Shown here: positions 55,707-64,000 of the stretch, piece after piece
Layout: each line of letters begins with the position of its first letter
How positions within the stretch are numbered: the first letter of the stretch is position 1
Notes under the pieces: generated by a model
Seen by the model: only the letters and a program-made list of their open reading frames with translations
Told to the model about the DNA's origin: nothing
Database searches by the model: none
Made by a program: the position numbers and the translations under genes
Origin: Streptomyces griseochromogenes
GTDB taxonomy: Bacteria > Actinomycetota > Actinomycetes > Streptomycetales > Streptomycetaceae
DNA: 64,000 nt
Direction of reading: 5' to 3'
NCBI RefSeq assembly: GCF_001542625.1
Contig: NZ_CP016279.1
Span: 5,332,001-5,396,000 of the forward strand

Positions 55707-55739
55707 CCCGAGCAATTATCTCATGCCAGGAGGTAAATA

Positions 55740-57014
55740 ATGACAGTGCCCCAGGGCAAGGCCTCCCGGGGGCCTACTTCGTTGATGGAAATGGCCCGGC
55801 TGACCGGAGAGTTCGCCGATTGGCACAATCTGCACTACATGGCCATGTGGCTGACCGGGGAATTGAATATCGCCGCGGTTCACGATGCATGGCGGCGGGT
55901 CTGCCTGCGTCATGACGTGCTGCGCCGGACGTACGTTTCCCCGGAGGAAGCGTGTACGGATGACGATGCGCTGAGTGAGGTGAAACTTCACACTGCCGAA
56001 ACGGACGCAGAGGCAATCGAGCTGATGCGCTGCTTCATCGGCACTCCCTTCAGCCTGGACGGCCCGGGATTCTCACGCGTCGCCATTGTGCAGCGCGGTG
56101 AGCGAAGGTTCCTCTTCGGAATCGCGATCGACCACATCATCAACGATCTGGCCTCCTGGGCCCGAATACGAGGAGATTTCACGGACTTCTACAACCGTGC
56201 TCTGGCCGGCGATACCAGCGACGTGCCGAATACGAGCAGCAGCTACCAGAGCTTTTCCTCGGAGCATCGTCGCATGTTCGCCGGCGCGTGGGGCAAGGAG
56301 TGCCGGGACTTCTGGCACTCCTACACCGAGGAGTTCGGGACGTTTCCCCCGCCTTTTTCGGTCGGCACCGGGCACACTGATGAGTACCGGCCCAAGGTGA
56401 TCACCCGGGAACTTCCGGCGGACGCGAAGGCACGGCTGCAAAAATTCGCGGCGCAGGCTCGGGTGACCCCTTTCGCTGTGGCCACCGCTGGCGTGCTTGC
56501 GGCCACGCGGGAAGTTACCAGCGATCCGCTGACGGGAATCGCCGTCAACCAGCACGGCCGCATGCTGCCGGGTACTGCGCAGACTGCCGGGCTGTTCGTC
56601 CAGACCGTGCCGCTGCACCTCGGTCGGGAGGTCAAGAGTCCACTGGAGACGGCCCGGGAAGTCTTCCTGCGCACTCATGACGTATTCGAGTACAGCATTC
56701 CGCTCCTGGTCGCCAGCAGGTACTGGAACGAGACTCTGATGGAGGCGGACCAGGCTGCTGGGCTGTACGTCAGTCTGAACGAGGAGCCGCCGTCCTCGCA
56801 CGACATGCCGCCCTTCACGGGAACCGAGGCGGAGTACGTCACGCTCGACATCCCCGGCGGGAAGCGCGCTCTGGATACCGTGGTCGTTTCGTGGAACCTG
56901 TACGAGACGAGGCCACAGCTCGTCGCGTACTACAACGAGGCCCGCTTCCCCAGCGCCGACGTGGAACAACTCCTCGAGGCGGCCGAGAGGTACCTACTGC
57001 CGTCAGGCAGCTAG
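55740..57014 (+). CDS. Free-standing NRPS condensation-domain protein
   Basis: A 424-residue single condensation domain: SLMEMARLTGEFADWHNLHY, CLRHDVLRRTYVSP, the active-site motif IAIDHIINDLASWA around residue 125, then LFVQTVPLHLGR. The canonical HHxxxDG reads DHIINDL, keeping the catalytic second His and the Asp but losing the first His and the Gly. Strong AGGAGGT before ATG 55740. It follows the carrier protein by 33 bases. It may join a carrier-bound acyl or aminoacyl group to an amine acceptor. Confidence 0.85.
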   Translation: MTVPQGKASRGPTSLMEMARLTGEFADWHNLHYMAMWLTGELNIAAVHDAWRRVCLRHDVLRRTYVSPEEACTDDDALSEVKLHTAETDAEAIELMRCFIGTPFSLDGPGFSRVAIVQRGERRFLFGIAIDHIINDLASWARIRGDFTDFYNRALAGDTSDVPNTSSSYQSFSSEHRRMFAGAWGKECRDFWHSYTEEFGTFPPPFSVGTGHTDEYRPKVITRELPADAKARLQKFAAQARVTPFAVATAGVLAATREVTSDPLTGIAVNQHGRMLPGTAQTAGLFVQTVPLHLGREVKSPLETAREVFLRTHDVFEYSIPLLVASRYWNETLMEADQAAGLYVSLNEEPPSSHDMPPFTGTEAEYVTLDIPGGKRALDTVVVSWNLYETRPQLVAYYNEARFPSADVEQLLEAAERYLLPSGS

Positions 57015-57276
57015 GAAGACCGCCGAACCGGCCTTCCACGTTCACCGATCTGGAAGGCCCGGAGGGCATGGATCAGGCTCTGGGGTCGCCGATCTCGGCA
57101 CCCGTGCAGGAAGTACGAAGGTAGCCGCTCCCGGAACCCCTGGAGCGGCGGCCCTTCTTCTGAAGTATCACGGAATTGGTGTCGGCGCCCGGGCCGGTCG
57201 CTCCGCCCCGGACCGACGGGTACACGCGAGAACCGCTCTCGGGTACCCGCGTCGGCGATGAAGCTGAGGGAGTGGC

Positions 57277-57495
57277 ATGTTCGACATCGAGGGATCGGAG
57301 TTCCGCGTGGTGCGGAACAACGAGGAGCAGTACTCGATCTGGGCGACCCACCGGGAGCTGCCCGCAGGCTGGTTCGAGGTCGGGAGCCGGGGCTCGAAGA
57401 CCGAGTGCCTCGCCTACATCGAACGTTCCTGGACGAACATGAGGCCGGCAAGCCTGCGCCGAAGCCTGTCCGGCGATGAGGGGACCGCCGCCTGA
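57277..57495 (+). CDS. MbtH-like protein
   Basis: 72 residues with the full MbtH signature: VVRNNEEQYSIWATHRELPA, GWFEVGSRGSKTECLAYIER, SWTNMRPASLR. These proteins bind and activate NRPS adenylation domains. The likely client is the one adenylation domain in this window (59275-61809). ATG follows GAGGGA. Bases 57015-57276 hold no gene. Confidence 0.92.
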   Translation: MFDIEGSEFRVVRNNEEQYSIWATHRELPAGWFEVGSRGSKTECLAYIERSWTNMRPASLRRSLSGDEGTAA

Positions 57496-57644
57496 CGGCA
57501 GACGGATCCGGCAGGGCGGCTCGCCGCCAAGATCCATGACTTGGGGACGTCCATTCACTAGTCCGGGCAGATGGCCTTGGAGCAGCCCGAGCATGAGCCT
57601 ACTGATCTGCACGGCGTGCAGACCGACTTGGGGATCGCGTACTG

Positions 57645-58976
57645 ATGACTGGTTTCACCGGGGCCTTCTGGCGGAACGGCGACACCGGGTTCGACGACGC
57701 CGCGGCCTCGCGCCTCTTCAATCACCGGCGGCCGTCGCGGCGGCCGGCGGTGGTGCTGCGTGCCGCTCACGCCGCTGATGTGGCGGCAGGAGTGAGACTG
57801 GCGGCGGCCGAGGGCTGGAAGGTCGCCGTCCGTTCCGGCGGGCACAGTTGGGCCGCCTGGTCGCTGCGTGAGGACACCCTGCTCATCGACCTGGCCCTGT
57901 TCACCAGGATGTCCTACGACCCCGACAGCGCAACGGTGGCGGTCGGCCCCGCAGTGCGCGGTGGCCTGGACCTGGACCCGTATCTCGCCGGCTACGGCCG
58001 GTTCTTCGCCGTGGGCCACGCACCCACGGTAGGCATGGGCGGCTTCCTGCTGCAGGGCGGCATCGGCTGGAACTGCCGAGGCTGGGGCTGGGCGGCGGAG
58101 TCCATCGAGTCCATGGACGTGGTTACCGCCGACGGCGAACTGGTGCGGTGCTCCGAGACGGACAACCCCGACCTGTTCTGGGCAGCGCGCGGGTCGGGTC
58201 CCGGCTTCTTCGGCGTGGTCACCGAGTTCCGGCTGCGTACCCGCCCGCGGTTCCGTGAACTGACTCAGTCCACCTACGTCTACCCCGTCTGGCTCGCGCC
58301 CGAGGTCCTGAACTGGTACCATATGGCGCGCCATGACCTGCCGTCGTCCGTCGAACTCGCCGCCGTCGGCTGCACTCCGCCTGGCTCCGGCTCTCCGGTA
58401 CTGATCGTCGACGCTGTCTCGTTCGACGGCGGCCCGGTGTCGCTGGCCGCGCTCGGCACCTGCCCGGTGGCTGGCAAGGCATTGACCGCCAACGTCGCCC
58501 AGCAGGTGGACTTCGCTGACCTACAGGCTGCGCAATTGAGATCCAGCCCCGAATACCACCGCTACTTCGCGGACAACGCCTTCCTCGCCGGTTCCGCCTC
58601 CGAGCTGGTTCCGGCACTGGTGCCCGCCTTCACCGATCTGCCGACGCCCAAGACGTTCACGGTGCTGGGCGACTTCACCCCGCTGCTGTGCCGCCGTCCG
58701 CCGGACATGTCCCTGTCGGTGCAGACCGATCTGTACTTCGCCGCGTATGTGATCGGTGAAACCCCGGAGGAAGACGCCTGGTGTCGCTCCTGGCTGGACG
58801 CAGCCATGGAGCGCGTGGCTCCGTACTCGGCCGGCTGCTACCTGGGGGACAGCGACCTCACCGTTCGACCCGACCGGGTCATGTCCGACGCGGCCTGGTC
58901 GGAGTTCCAGCGCATCCGCACCGCCCGTGACCCGGAAGGCCGCTTCCCCGGCTACCTCGGGGCACCCGTGCAGTAG
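57645..58976 (+). CDS. FAD-dependent oxidase of the BBE/VAO type
   Basis: 443 residues with FAD-binding domain 4: WKVAVRSGGHSWAAWSLRED (the His normally linked to FAD), VGHAPTVGMGGFLLQGGIGW, VTADGELVRCSE, NPDLFWAARGSGPGFFGVVT, and the C-terminal BBE segment (DAAWSEFQRIRTARDPEGRF). The Cys that forms the second FAD link in bicovalent members (GxCPTVG) is Ala here (GHAPTVG). Likely oxidises an amino-acid residue or cyclises the product of the cluster. Confidence 0.85.
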   Translation: MTGFTGAFWRNGDTGFDDAAASRLFNHRRPSRRPAVVLRAAHAADVAAGVRLAAAEGWKVAVRSGGHSWAAWSLREDTLLIDLALFTRMSYDPDSATVAVGPAVRGGLDLDPYLAGYGRFFAVGHAPTVGMGGFLLQGGIGWNCRGWGWAAESIESMDVVTADGELVRCSETDNPDLFWAARGSGPGFFGVVTEFRLRTRPRFRELTQSTYVYPVWLAPEVLNWYHMARHDLPSSVELAAVGCTPPGSGSPVLIVDAVSFDGGPVSLAALGTCPVAGKALTANVAQQVDFADLQAAQLRSSPEYHRYFADNAFLAGSASELVPALVPAFTDLPTPKTFTVLGDFTPLLCRRPPDMSLSVQTDLYFAAYVIGETPEEDAWCRSWLDAAMERVAPYSAGCYLGDSDLTVRPDRVMSDAAWSEFQRIRTARDPEGRFPGYLGAPVQ

Positions 58977-59035
58977 CCCATGCTCCCAATACTCCGGGTC
59001 CTGCCGCATTCCTCAAGTGCGGTCACCGTACTGAC

Positions 59036-59087
59036 CCCACCTGTTCAAGGCGCCGCCCCGACCGGGGCGGCGCCTTGAACAGGTGGG
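59036..59087. terminator. Bidirectional terminator hairpin
   Basis: A perfect 24-bp stem (CCCACCTGTTCAAGGCGCCG... and complement) with loop GACC, between the converging flavin-oxidase and NRPS genes. Two further perfect short hairpins follow at 59091-59125 (10 bp) and 59144-59169 (9 bp). The gap 58977-59274 has no gene. Confidence 0.8.
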
Positions 59088-59274
59088 CTCCCGCACGGCC
59101 CAGCACCGTCAGCTCGGCCGTGCGGAAGAGCTTGCGCCGTGCTGCACGGATACACCCCCTTATCCGTGCGGGAACGGCATGCGCACCGCGAACGCGGGGG
59201 AGGGGACTGCACTCAAGTGCGGTCCCTTCCCCTCCGAACCGTGCGGGACGAGACTTCACGGGCGTCGCACGAGG

Positions 59275-61809
59275 TCAGATCAACTGCGCGAGCTCGGCGA
59301 CGGTCGGATTGCGGACCAGTATCTGCGCTTTGATGTCCACACCGAGATCGGCCCGGATCCTGGTCCTCAGCCGAGTCGCCAACAGCGAGTCTCCGCCCAG
59401 TGAGAAGAACCCGTCGTCGACGCTCACGTCTTCAAGGCCCAGAATTTCGGCGAACATAGCGCACAGACGTTCCTCGTTGGCCGTGCGGGCACCGCAGCCG
59501 GCCCCGCCGCCGTAGTCCGGCGCTGGCAGAGCCCTGCGGTCCAGCTTGCCGTTCGGCGTCAGTGGAAGCTCAGGCAGCGCGACGATGGCGGCGGGCATCA
59601 TGTATCCGGGCAGCGTCTTCCGCGCCCCTTCGGCCAGCGCTGCCAGGTCCAGTGCCCGTCCCTCGCTCGGCACCACGTAGGCCACGAGACGCTCGTTGCC
59701 CGGCTGGTCCTGCCTGACGATCACGGCGACCTTCCGGACCCCTTCCTGCCAGGACAGAACGGTCTCGACCTCACCCAGCTCGATGCGGTATCCTCGCACT
59801 TTGACCTGCTCGTCGGTCCGGCCCACGAAGATCAGGACACCGTCACGAGTCCAGCGGCCCAGGTCCCCCGACCGGTACATCCGTGCACCCGTGCCGTGGA
59901 ACGGGTCGGGTACGAACCGCTCCGCGGTCAAAGCTGGGTTGCCGGCATAGCACCGGGCCAGGCCCTCGCCGCCGAGGTACAACTCGCCGACCATACCCGT
60001 CGGTACCGGATTGAGATGCTCGTCCAACACGTAGATTCGCCTGTTGTCCATCGGCCTGCCGATGGGAACGTCCCCCGGCACCTGGTCTGCCCGCTCCAGG
60101 GCGTGGCACGTGACGGCCAGGGTGGCTTCGGTAGGTCCGTACTGGGGGCGCACCACGAGACCGGGCGACGCCTGCAGTGCCTTCCGTAACGCGACGGGCG
60201 AAAGCACCTCACCACCGGTGTACACACCGGGCATCCCGCTGAACACATCCGCCGCGTCATCGGTGAGCATCTTGAACAGGCCGCCGGAGAATAAGCCACC
60301 GGTCACACCGTGGCGCTTGATGAGCCCCTTCATGACCTGTGCGTCCAGATCGGCGGGCGGGGCGATCACCAACTGCCCCTTCCTGAGCAGTGGACACCAG
60401 ATCTCCCCCGTTGACGGGTCGAACGCCAGCGGCGATTGCACCAGCATCCGCTCCAGCACCGAGTCCTTCATGGAGCTGTCGAGCGCCAAGCACACCGCAC
60501 TGCGGTGGGGCACCAGAATCCCCTTGGGAACTCCGGTCGAGCCCGATGTGTACATGAGGTAGGCGGCCTGGTCGGGCAGTGGCTTGCGGTCGAGGTTACC
60601 CGTGGACGCGCCGTCCTCGGCGTCCTTCGTCACGACGACCGCCCTGGCGGTACCCCGCGTCGCCTCGTGGTCGGCGTGCGGCGCGTCGGTCAACAGTACC
60701 CGGACGTCCGCGGCATCCATGACGCCGAGCATGCGTTCCGTCGGGTGAGCCAAGTGCAGGGGGAGGTAGCAGCCGCCGGCTTTGAGCGTCGCCAGAATGG
60801 CGACGATGGTCTCCGCGGACCGGTGCATCAGGATGGCGACCGGCTCTTCCGGCCGGAGGCCGCTTCCGACCAGCCGATGGGCGAGGGCGTTGGCCCGGGA
60901 GTTCAGTTCGGCGAAGGTCAGCGACTCTTCTCCGCACACCAGCGCCACCGCGTCCGGCGTCGACACGACCCGAGCCTCGAACAACTCGACCAGTGTGTGC
61001 TCGCCGAGCGCGCGCTCCGCACCGCCAGAGGTCTCCAGTAACTCCTTGCGCTCCTGGCCTGACAACAGCTCCACGCGGGACAGTGCGGTGTCCGGTTCGG
61101 TGGAAAATGCTGTGAGCACGCGGACCAGGCGATCCGCCAGCGAAACCGCAGTCGCGCGGTCGAACAGGTCGGTGTCGTAAGCGATCTCGCCGACGATCCC
61201 TGCCGGTCCCTGATCGTCTTGACGGTGTTCGGCAACGCCGATGGCGAGGTCAAACCCCGACGTGCCCGCCAAGCCGCTCCCGGGCGTGGCCTCGTCGTTC
61301 ACAGTCACGATGACCTGAACCAACCGGTTTTGCCCGGCGTACTGCTTCAGGTCGACGACCCGGGCCAACTGCTCCGCGGAAACGTCGTGGATCGCGCGGG
61401 CGACACGATCGACCTCTCGCGTCCGCGCGAGCAGCTCGCGCAGACTCGGATCGCCCGACGTATCGATCCGGAGCACGAGATGATTCGCGAAGAAGTGTGC
61501 CGCGCCGCCCTGCGGAGCACCGGGCCGCGCCGCTGCCGGGGCGGCGATCGGAATATCGGCGCCGGCTCCCAGCCGGGTCAGAAGCGTGGCGACGGCAGCG
61601 CAGACCATCGTGTGCAACGTCGCCCGGGTTTCCCCGGCTGCCGCGAGAACGTGGGTCTCGGGAGCAACTTCGAAGCGGTGCACCTCCATGACCGACGAAG
61701 CTTGAGACGGCCTCTGACGATCCGTCGGCAGTGCCAGTTCACTCGGCAGCGAGGCCAGAGTGCGCGAGCAGTGCTCTGCGAGCAGTGCGTCGTCGTCTGT
61801 GATCGACAT
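59275..61809 (-). CDS. NRPS: half condensation domain - adenylation - carrier
   Basis: About 844 residues. Residues 1-265 match only the C-terminal lobe of a condensation domain (LALPTDRQRPSQASSVMEVH; HHxxxDG absent). Residues 270-765 are an adenylation domain: AYLMYTSGSTGVPKG, LAFDPSTGEIWCP, VYTGGEVL, QYGPTEATLAVTC, MYRSGDLGRW, LPLTPNGKLDRRALP. Residues 775-844 are a carrier domain with FFSLGGDSLLATRL. My by-eye selectivity code (GrsA numbering) is about D-P-G-L-Y-G-Q-L-A-K, which I do not recognise. ATG 61809 has GGAGG 5 bases upstream. Confidence 0.88.
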   Translation of the reverse strand: MSITDDDALLAEHCSRTLASLPSELALPTDRQRPSQASSVMEVHRFEVAPETHVLAAAGETRATLHTMVCAAVATLLTRLGAGADIPIAAPAAARPGAPQGGAAHFFANHLVLRIDTSGDPSLRELLARTREVDRVARAIHDVSAEQLARVVDLKQYAGQNRLVQVIVTVNDEATPGSGLAGTSGFDLAIGVAEHRQDDQGPAGIVGEIAYDTDLFDRATAVSLADRLVRVLTAFSTEPDTALSRVELLSGQERKELLETSGGAERALGEHTLVELFEARVVSTPDAVALVCGEESLTFAELNSRANALAHRLVGSGLRPEEPVAILMHRSAETIVAILATLKAGGCYLPLHLAHPTERMLGVMDAADVRVLLTDAPHADHEATRGTARAVVVTKDAEDGASTGNLDRKPLPDQAAYLMYTSGSTGVPKGILVPHRSAVCLALDSSMKDSVLERMLVQSPLAFDPSTGEIWCPLLRKGQLVIAPPADLDAQVMKGLIKRHGVTGGLFSGGLFKMLTDDAADVFSGMPGVYTGGEVLSPVALRKALQASPGLVVRPQYGPTEATLAVTCHALERADQVPGDVPIGRPMDNRRIYVLDEHLNPVPTGMVGELYLGGEGLARCYAGNPALTAERFVPDPFHGTGARMYRSGDLGRWTRDGVLIFVGRTDEQVKVRGYRIELGEVETVLSWQEGVRKVAVIVRQDQPGNERLVAYVVPSEGRALDLAALAEGARKTLPGYMMPAAIVALPELPLTPNGKLDRRALPAPDYGGGAGCGARTANEERLCAMFAEILGLEDVSVDDGFFSLGGDSLLATRLRTRIRADLGVDIKAQILVRNPTVAELAQLI

Positions 61810-61854
61810 GCCATCCTCCATCCAACTCGTAGTGGTGCCCGGGCGGTATCGGCA

Positions 61855-62220
61855 TCAGTAAGGACTCTCACTTTCGCTGATGAACCTGACGTGCCGTTCA
61901 TCCTTCTCATCAAATGCAGGTGTCGCGATGAGAACCATCTCCATTGCACCAAAATAATATATTCGAGTATTCGGCGGGATCGTGATCAGGTCAGTGGCGC
62001 GGACGGTGACCGCCTCGCCGTTCAGATAGAAGACGCCCTGTCCACTGACCACGTAGTAGATATAGGAACTTCTCTCGTTGGAGAATTCCTGAAAATGCCC
62101 CCGCTTCACCTGTACACGAGCGACTGTCGCCGATGGGTCGGAGTGACGGTAAACAGACAGGTCGATCCCATGCTTGCTGAAGTTACTTCCTTCTTCGACC
62201 GTATGTTTATATTTGTCCAT
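61855..62220 (-). CDS. Cupin-domain protein
   Basis: 121 residues forming one cupin barrel: VQVKRGHFQEFSNERSSYIY, YVVSGQGVFYLNGEAVTVRA, DLITIPPNTRIYYFGAMEMV. The usual metal-binding His cluster is reduced, so it may be a binding protein or cyclase-like rather than a dioxygenase. ATG 62220 has GGAG upstream. It lies between two NRPS genes, in the same direction. Confidence 0.8.
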   Translation of the reverse strand: MDKYKHTVEEGSNFSKHGIDLSVYRHSDPSATVARVQVKRGHFQEFSNERSSYIYYVVSGQGVFYLNGEAVTVRATDLITIPPNTRIYYFGAMEMVLIATPAFDEKDERHVRFISESESPY

Positions 62221-62324
62221 TGCTGTATGTCTCCTCGACGGCGCGGGCGCCAGGGCTACGGGCAGCGCGGTGCTGCTCGTGCTCCTGGCGCCCTGTGTGA
62301 TCACGACGACCGGCAAGCTGGCTG

Positions 62325-64000
62325 TCAACGCCGGAGGTCAGGGGTCGGCTGATGGCGCGCGGCTGATGCCGCTTCGAGCTCCCGTGGGGAGGAGCACTTG
62401 AAGATCAGGCTGGTCGGAGGGCGCCATCCCGAGAGCGACTCATAGTGCGACAGCAACACCGGGACAAGCAGCGAGTAGCCGCCGGCCTGGAAGAAGTCGG
62501 TGTCCTCGTAGATGTCGTCGTCTTCCAGGATGTCGCGGAACGTCCGAAGCCACAGTGAGCCGGAAGGCTCTCCACCTTCGGCAGCCGGATCGGGCCGGGT
62601 GACGTCGGACTCGACGGCGGCTCTGGCCTCGCTGGTCTTCCTGTGCCCCTGGGGCGCGTCACGGCCGGCGCGCACCGGCGCGACCTCGGTAAGGGCCAGG
62701 GTGCCCATCGGCTCGGACGGGTGTGCGAGATACGCACGGAGAATGGCCTCGAATCCCGCGGAGAGCAGCTCGATGTCTTTGGAGCTGAAGAGCTGCGTAG
62801 AGTATTCCCAGACCAGTTCGTAGCCGTGATTGCCGTGGTCTCCGTGGCGGACCTTGTCGGGCATGACGACGACACTGAGATCGAACTTGGTGCTCTCGGC
62901 ACCCAGGGCAACCTGCATGTCGACCGAGAGGCCAGGGAGTTCGACCCTCGGGCAAGGCCCGTCATGCATGCCGAACATGAAATTGAAGAGGGGGTTGCCC
63001 AGCCCCTTGCTGCTGCGCTTGAGAGCCTTCACGAGCTCCTGGATCGGCGCAGACTCATGGTCGATCGCATCGAAGATTGCGGTCATGGCGTCCAGTGCCA
63101 CGTCGCCGCACGGGGTTTCGGGGTCGACGGCCAACCTGACCGGTACGGTGTTGACCATCATGCCGACCGTACGCTCGAACCCCACGGGACGGTTGGCCAT
63201 TGGCATGCCGATGACCAGATCGTTCTTACCGGAGTAGCGGCGGCAGAGCTCGGCGTAGACCGTCAGCAGTGCGGCGAAGACAGTGAGGCCGCCCTTATGG
63301 GCCACTGCGCGCACTTGGCCCATGAGATCGGCGGAGAGGATCTGCCGGTACTGCGCTCCGCGGTGGTCGAACAGTTCCGACCGCTGGGCGCCCAGGCCAG
63401 GAAACTCGATGCCGAAGTCCGCGCCGTCAAGCGTGCCCACCCACCACTTGACGTCAGAAGCGACACGCTCACGGTATTCATCGGTAGCGATATACGCTAC
63501 GTATTCTTCATAGGGAGGCGCAGGTTCCGCAGTGAAACTCCGGCCCGTCAGTTCTGCTGAATACTGCTGAAGCACGCCGGTAAGGAATCCAACCGTGGAC
63601 CTACCGTCATGTATCAGGTGGTGCTCGGTAAAGAAGAGCTGCCAGTGGTATTCCGTCAAACGGACCAAGGCCCAGCGAGCCAGTGGAGCGGTCCGCAGGT
63701 CAAATTCGGTGTGTACGTGCCGATGAAGAAGCTCCGTCCGCGCCCCTTCGCGATCCTCAGCACCCCGCAGATCATGCTCAGGAATCTCTATGTGGGGACT
63801 CTCCACGACTTCCTGAGAGGCTACCGCAGAGCCCTCGCCGCATATCTGAATCCGCATGGCATCATGTCGGCCGACTGCGTCGACGAGACACTTTCGGAGA
63901 ACCGTAGAATTGACTTCACCATGGAAATCAATAACCGCGGTAGCGTGATAGGCGCGACTATCAGGAACTACCTGTTGCTGCAGCCAAACGATTTGTTGTG
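62325..64000 (-). CDS. NRPS: condensation - carrier (partial, N-terminus off right edge)
   Basis: The frame is open to the right edge. The first visible residues (QQIVWLQQQVVPDSRAYHAT, then AVIDFHGEVNSTVLRKCLVD) are the start of a condensation domain. Its active site is intact in LFFTEHHLIHDGRSTVG, with GMMVNTVPVRL and ALDAMTAIFDAIDHESAPIQ further on. A linker then leads to a carrier domain (EDTDFFQAGGYSLLVPVLLS) before the stop at 62325. There is no adenylation domain between them, so its carrier must be loaded in trans or lie downstream of a module beyond the edge. Confidence 0.88.
   Translation of the reverse strand, partial: QQIVWLQQQVVPDSRAYHATAVIDFHGEVNSTVLRKCLVDAVGRHDAMRIQICGEGSAVASQEVVESPHIEIPEHDLRGAEDREGARTELLHRHVHTEFDLRTAPLARWALVRLTEYHWQLFFTEHHLIHDGRSTVGFLTGVLQQYSAELTGRSFTAEPAPPYEEYVAYIATDEYRERVASDVKWWVGTLDGADFGIEFPGLGAQRSELFDHRGAQYRQILSADLMGQVRAVAHKGGLTVFAALLTVYAELCRRYSGKNDLVIGMPMANRPVGFERTVGMMVNTVPVRLAVDPETPCGDVALDAMTAIFDAIDHESAPIQELVKALKRSSKGLGNPLFNFMFGMHDGPCPRVELPGLSVDMQVALGAESTKFDLSVVVMPDKVRHGDHGNHGYELVWEYSTQLFSSKDIELLSAGFEAILRAYLAHPSEPMGTLALTEVAPVRAGRDAPQGHRKTSEARAAVESDVTRPDPAAEGGEPSGSLWLRTFRDILEDDDIYEDTDFFQAGGYSLLVPVLLSHYESLSGWRPPTSLIFKCSSPRELEAASAARHQPTPDLRR

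Overview
The window looks like a Streptomyces (or close actinomycete) accessory region. GC is high with strong third-position bias, starts are often GTG/TTG, and the window carries a tap-tpg pair. Those two genes encode the telomere-associated and terminal proteins that maintain Streptomyces linear chromosomes and linear plasmids. Together with the density of transposase fragments, integrases, toxins and broken genes, this suggests a subtelomeric arm or a linear plasmid rather than core chromosome. No telomere end, rRNA, origin or CRISPR array is visible.

Left part (1-9 kb): the 5' part of a WXG/DUF6531/YD-repeat toxin gene runs off the left edge. It is followed by an ECF sigma factor overlapping a hypothetical gene, then a chloramphenicol-efflux transposon (cmx plus an IS481-family transposase, about 2.45 kb, with matching 27/30 terminal inverted repeats and CTAG at both ends). 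Next come two secreted HNH-nuclease genes (the second broken) and an aberrant type-II tRNA-like sequence.

9-23 kb: a divergent pair of giant secreted proteins. On the minus strand is a 2051-residue protein with a DNRLRE-like region, a degenerate SGNH-hydrolase-like domain and two near-duplicate LamG domains. On the plus strand is a 2359-residue Rhs protein with a self-cleaving HINT domain and a C-terminal restriction-endonuclease-fold toxin. The stop codon of the toxin overlaps the start of a small acidic immunity-protein candidate.

23-29 kb: a graveyard of transposase pieces (IS5, IS110, ISL3 and another DDE family) surrounding a secreted NucA/NucB-type DNase with a possible partner gene and a small membrane protein.

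29-37.5 kb: a double zeta-toxin protein, a RAMA/DUF4357 protein, tap and tpg, then a second sigma-factor/hypothetical couplet and two small genes. 37.5-46.4 kb: a frameshifted Mu/TnsB-like transposase abutting a cut-off NUDIX gene, a tyrosine recombinase, and a 1277-residue XRE-nSTAND-TM-WD40 protein with 14 repeats, then more fragments.

46.4-50.1 kb: a compact leftward operon of XRE regulator, ImmA/IrrE peptidase, DUF6545 (MAB_1171c-like) membrane protein and cytochrome P450, preceded by a nested dyad. This is the best candidate for a little-described functional system in the window. 50.1-55 kb: further IS remnants, a broken integrase and an endonuclease/exonuclease/phosphatase-family gene.

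55.4-64 kb: part of a nonribosomal peptide cluster with unusual architecture. It has a free-standing carrier protein, a free-standing condensation enzyme, an MbtH-like protein and a flavin oxidase on the plus strand. On the minus strand are a half-condensation/adenylation/carrier protein, a cupin and a condensation-carrier protein running off the right edge. The two halves converge on a long perfect hairpin. All functions are inferred by reading motifs and family resemblance; no searches were run.
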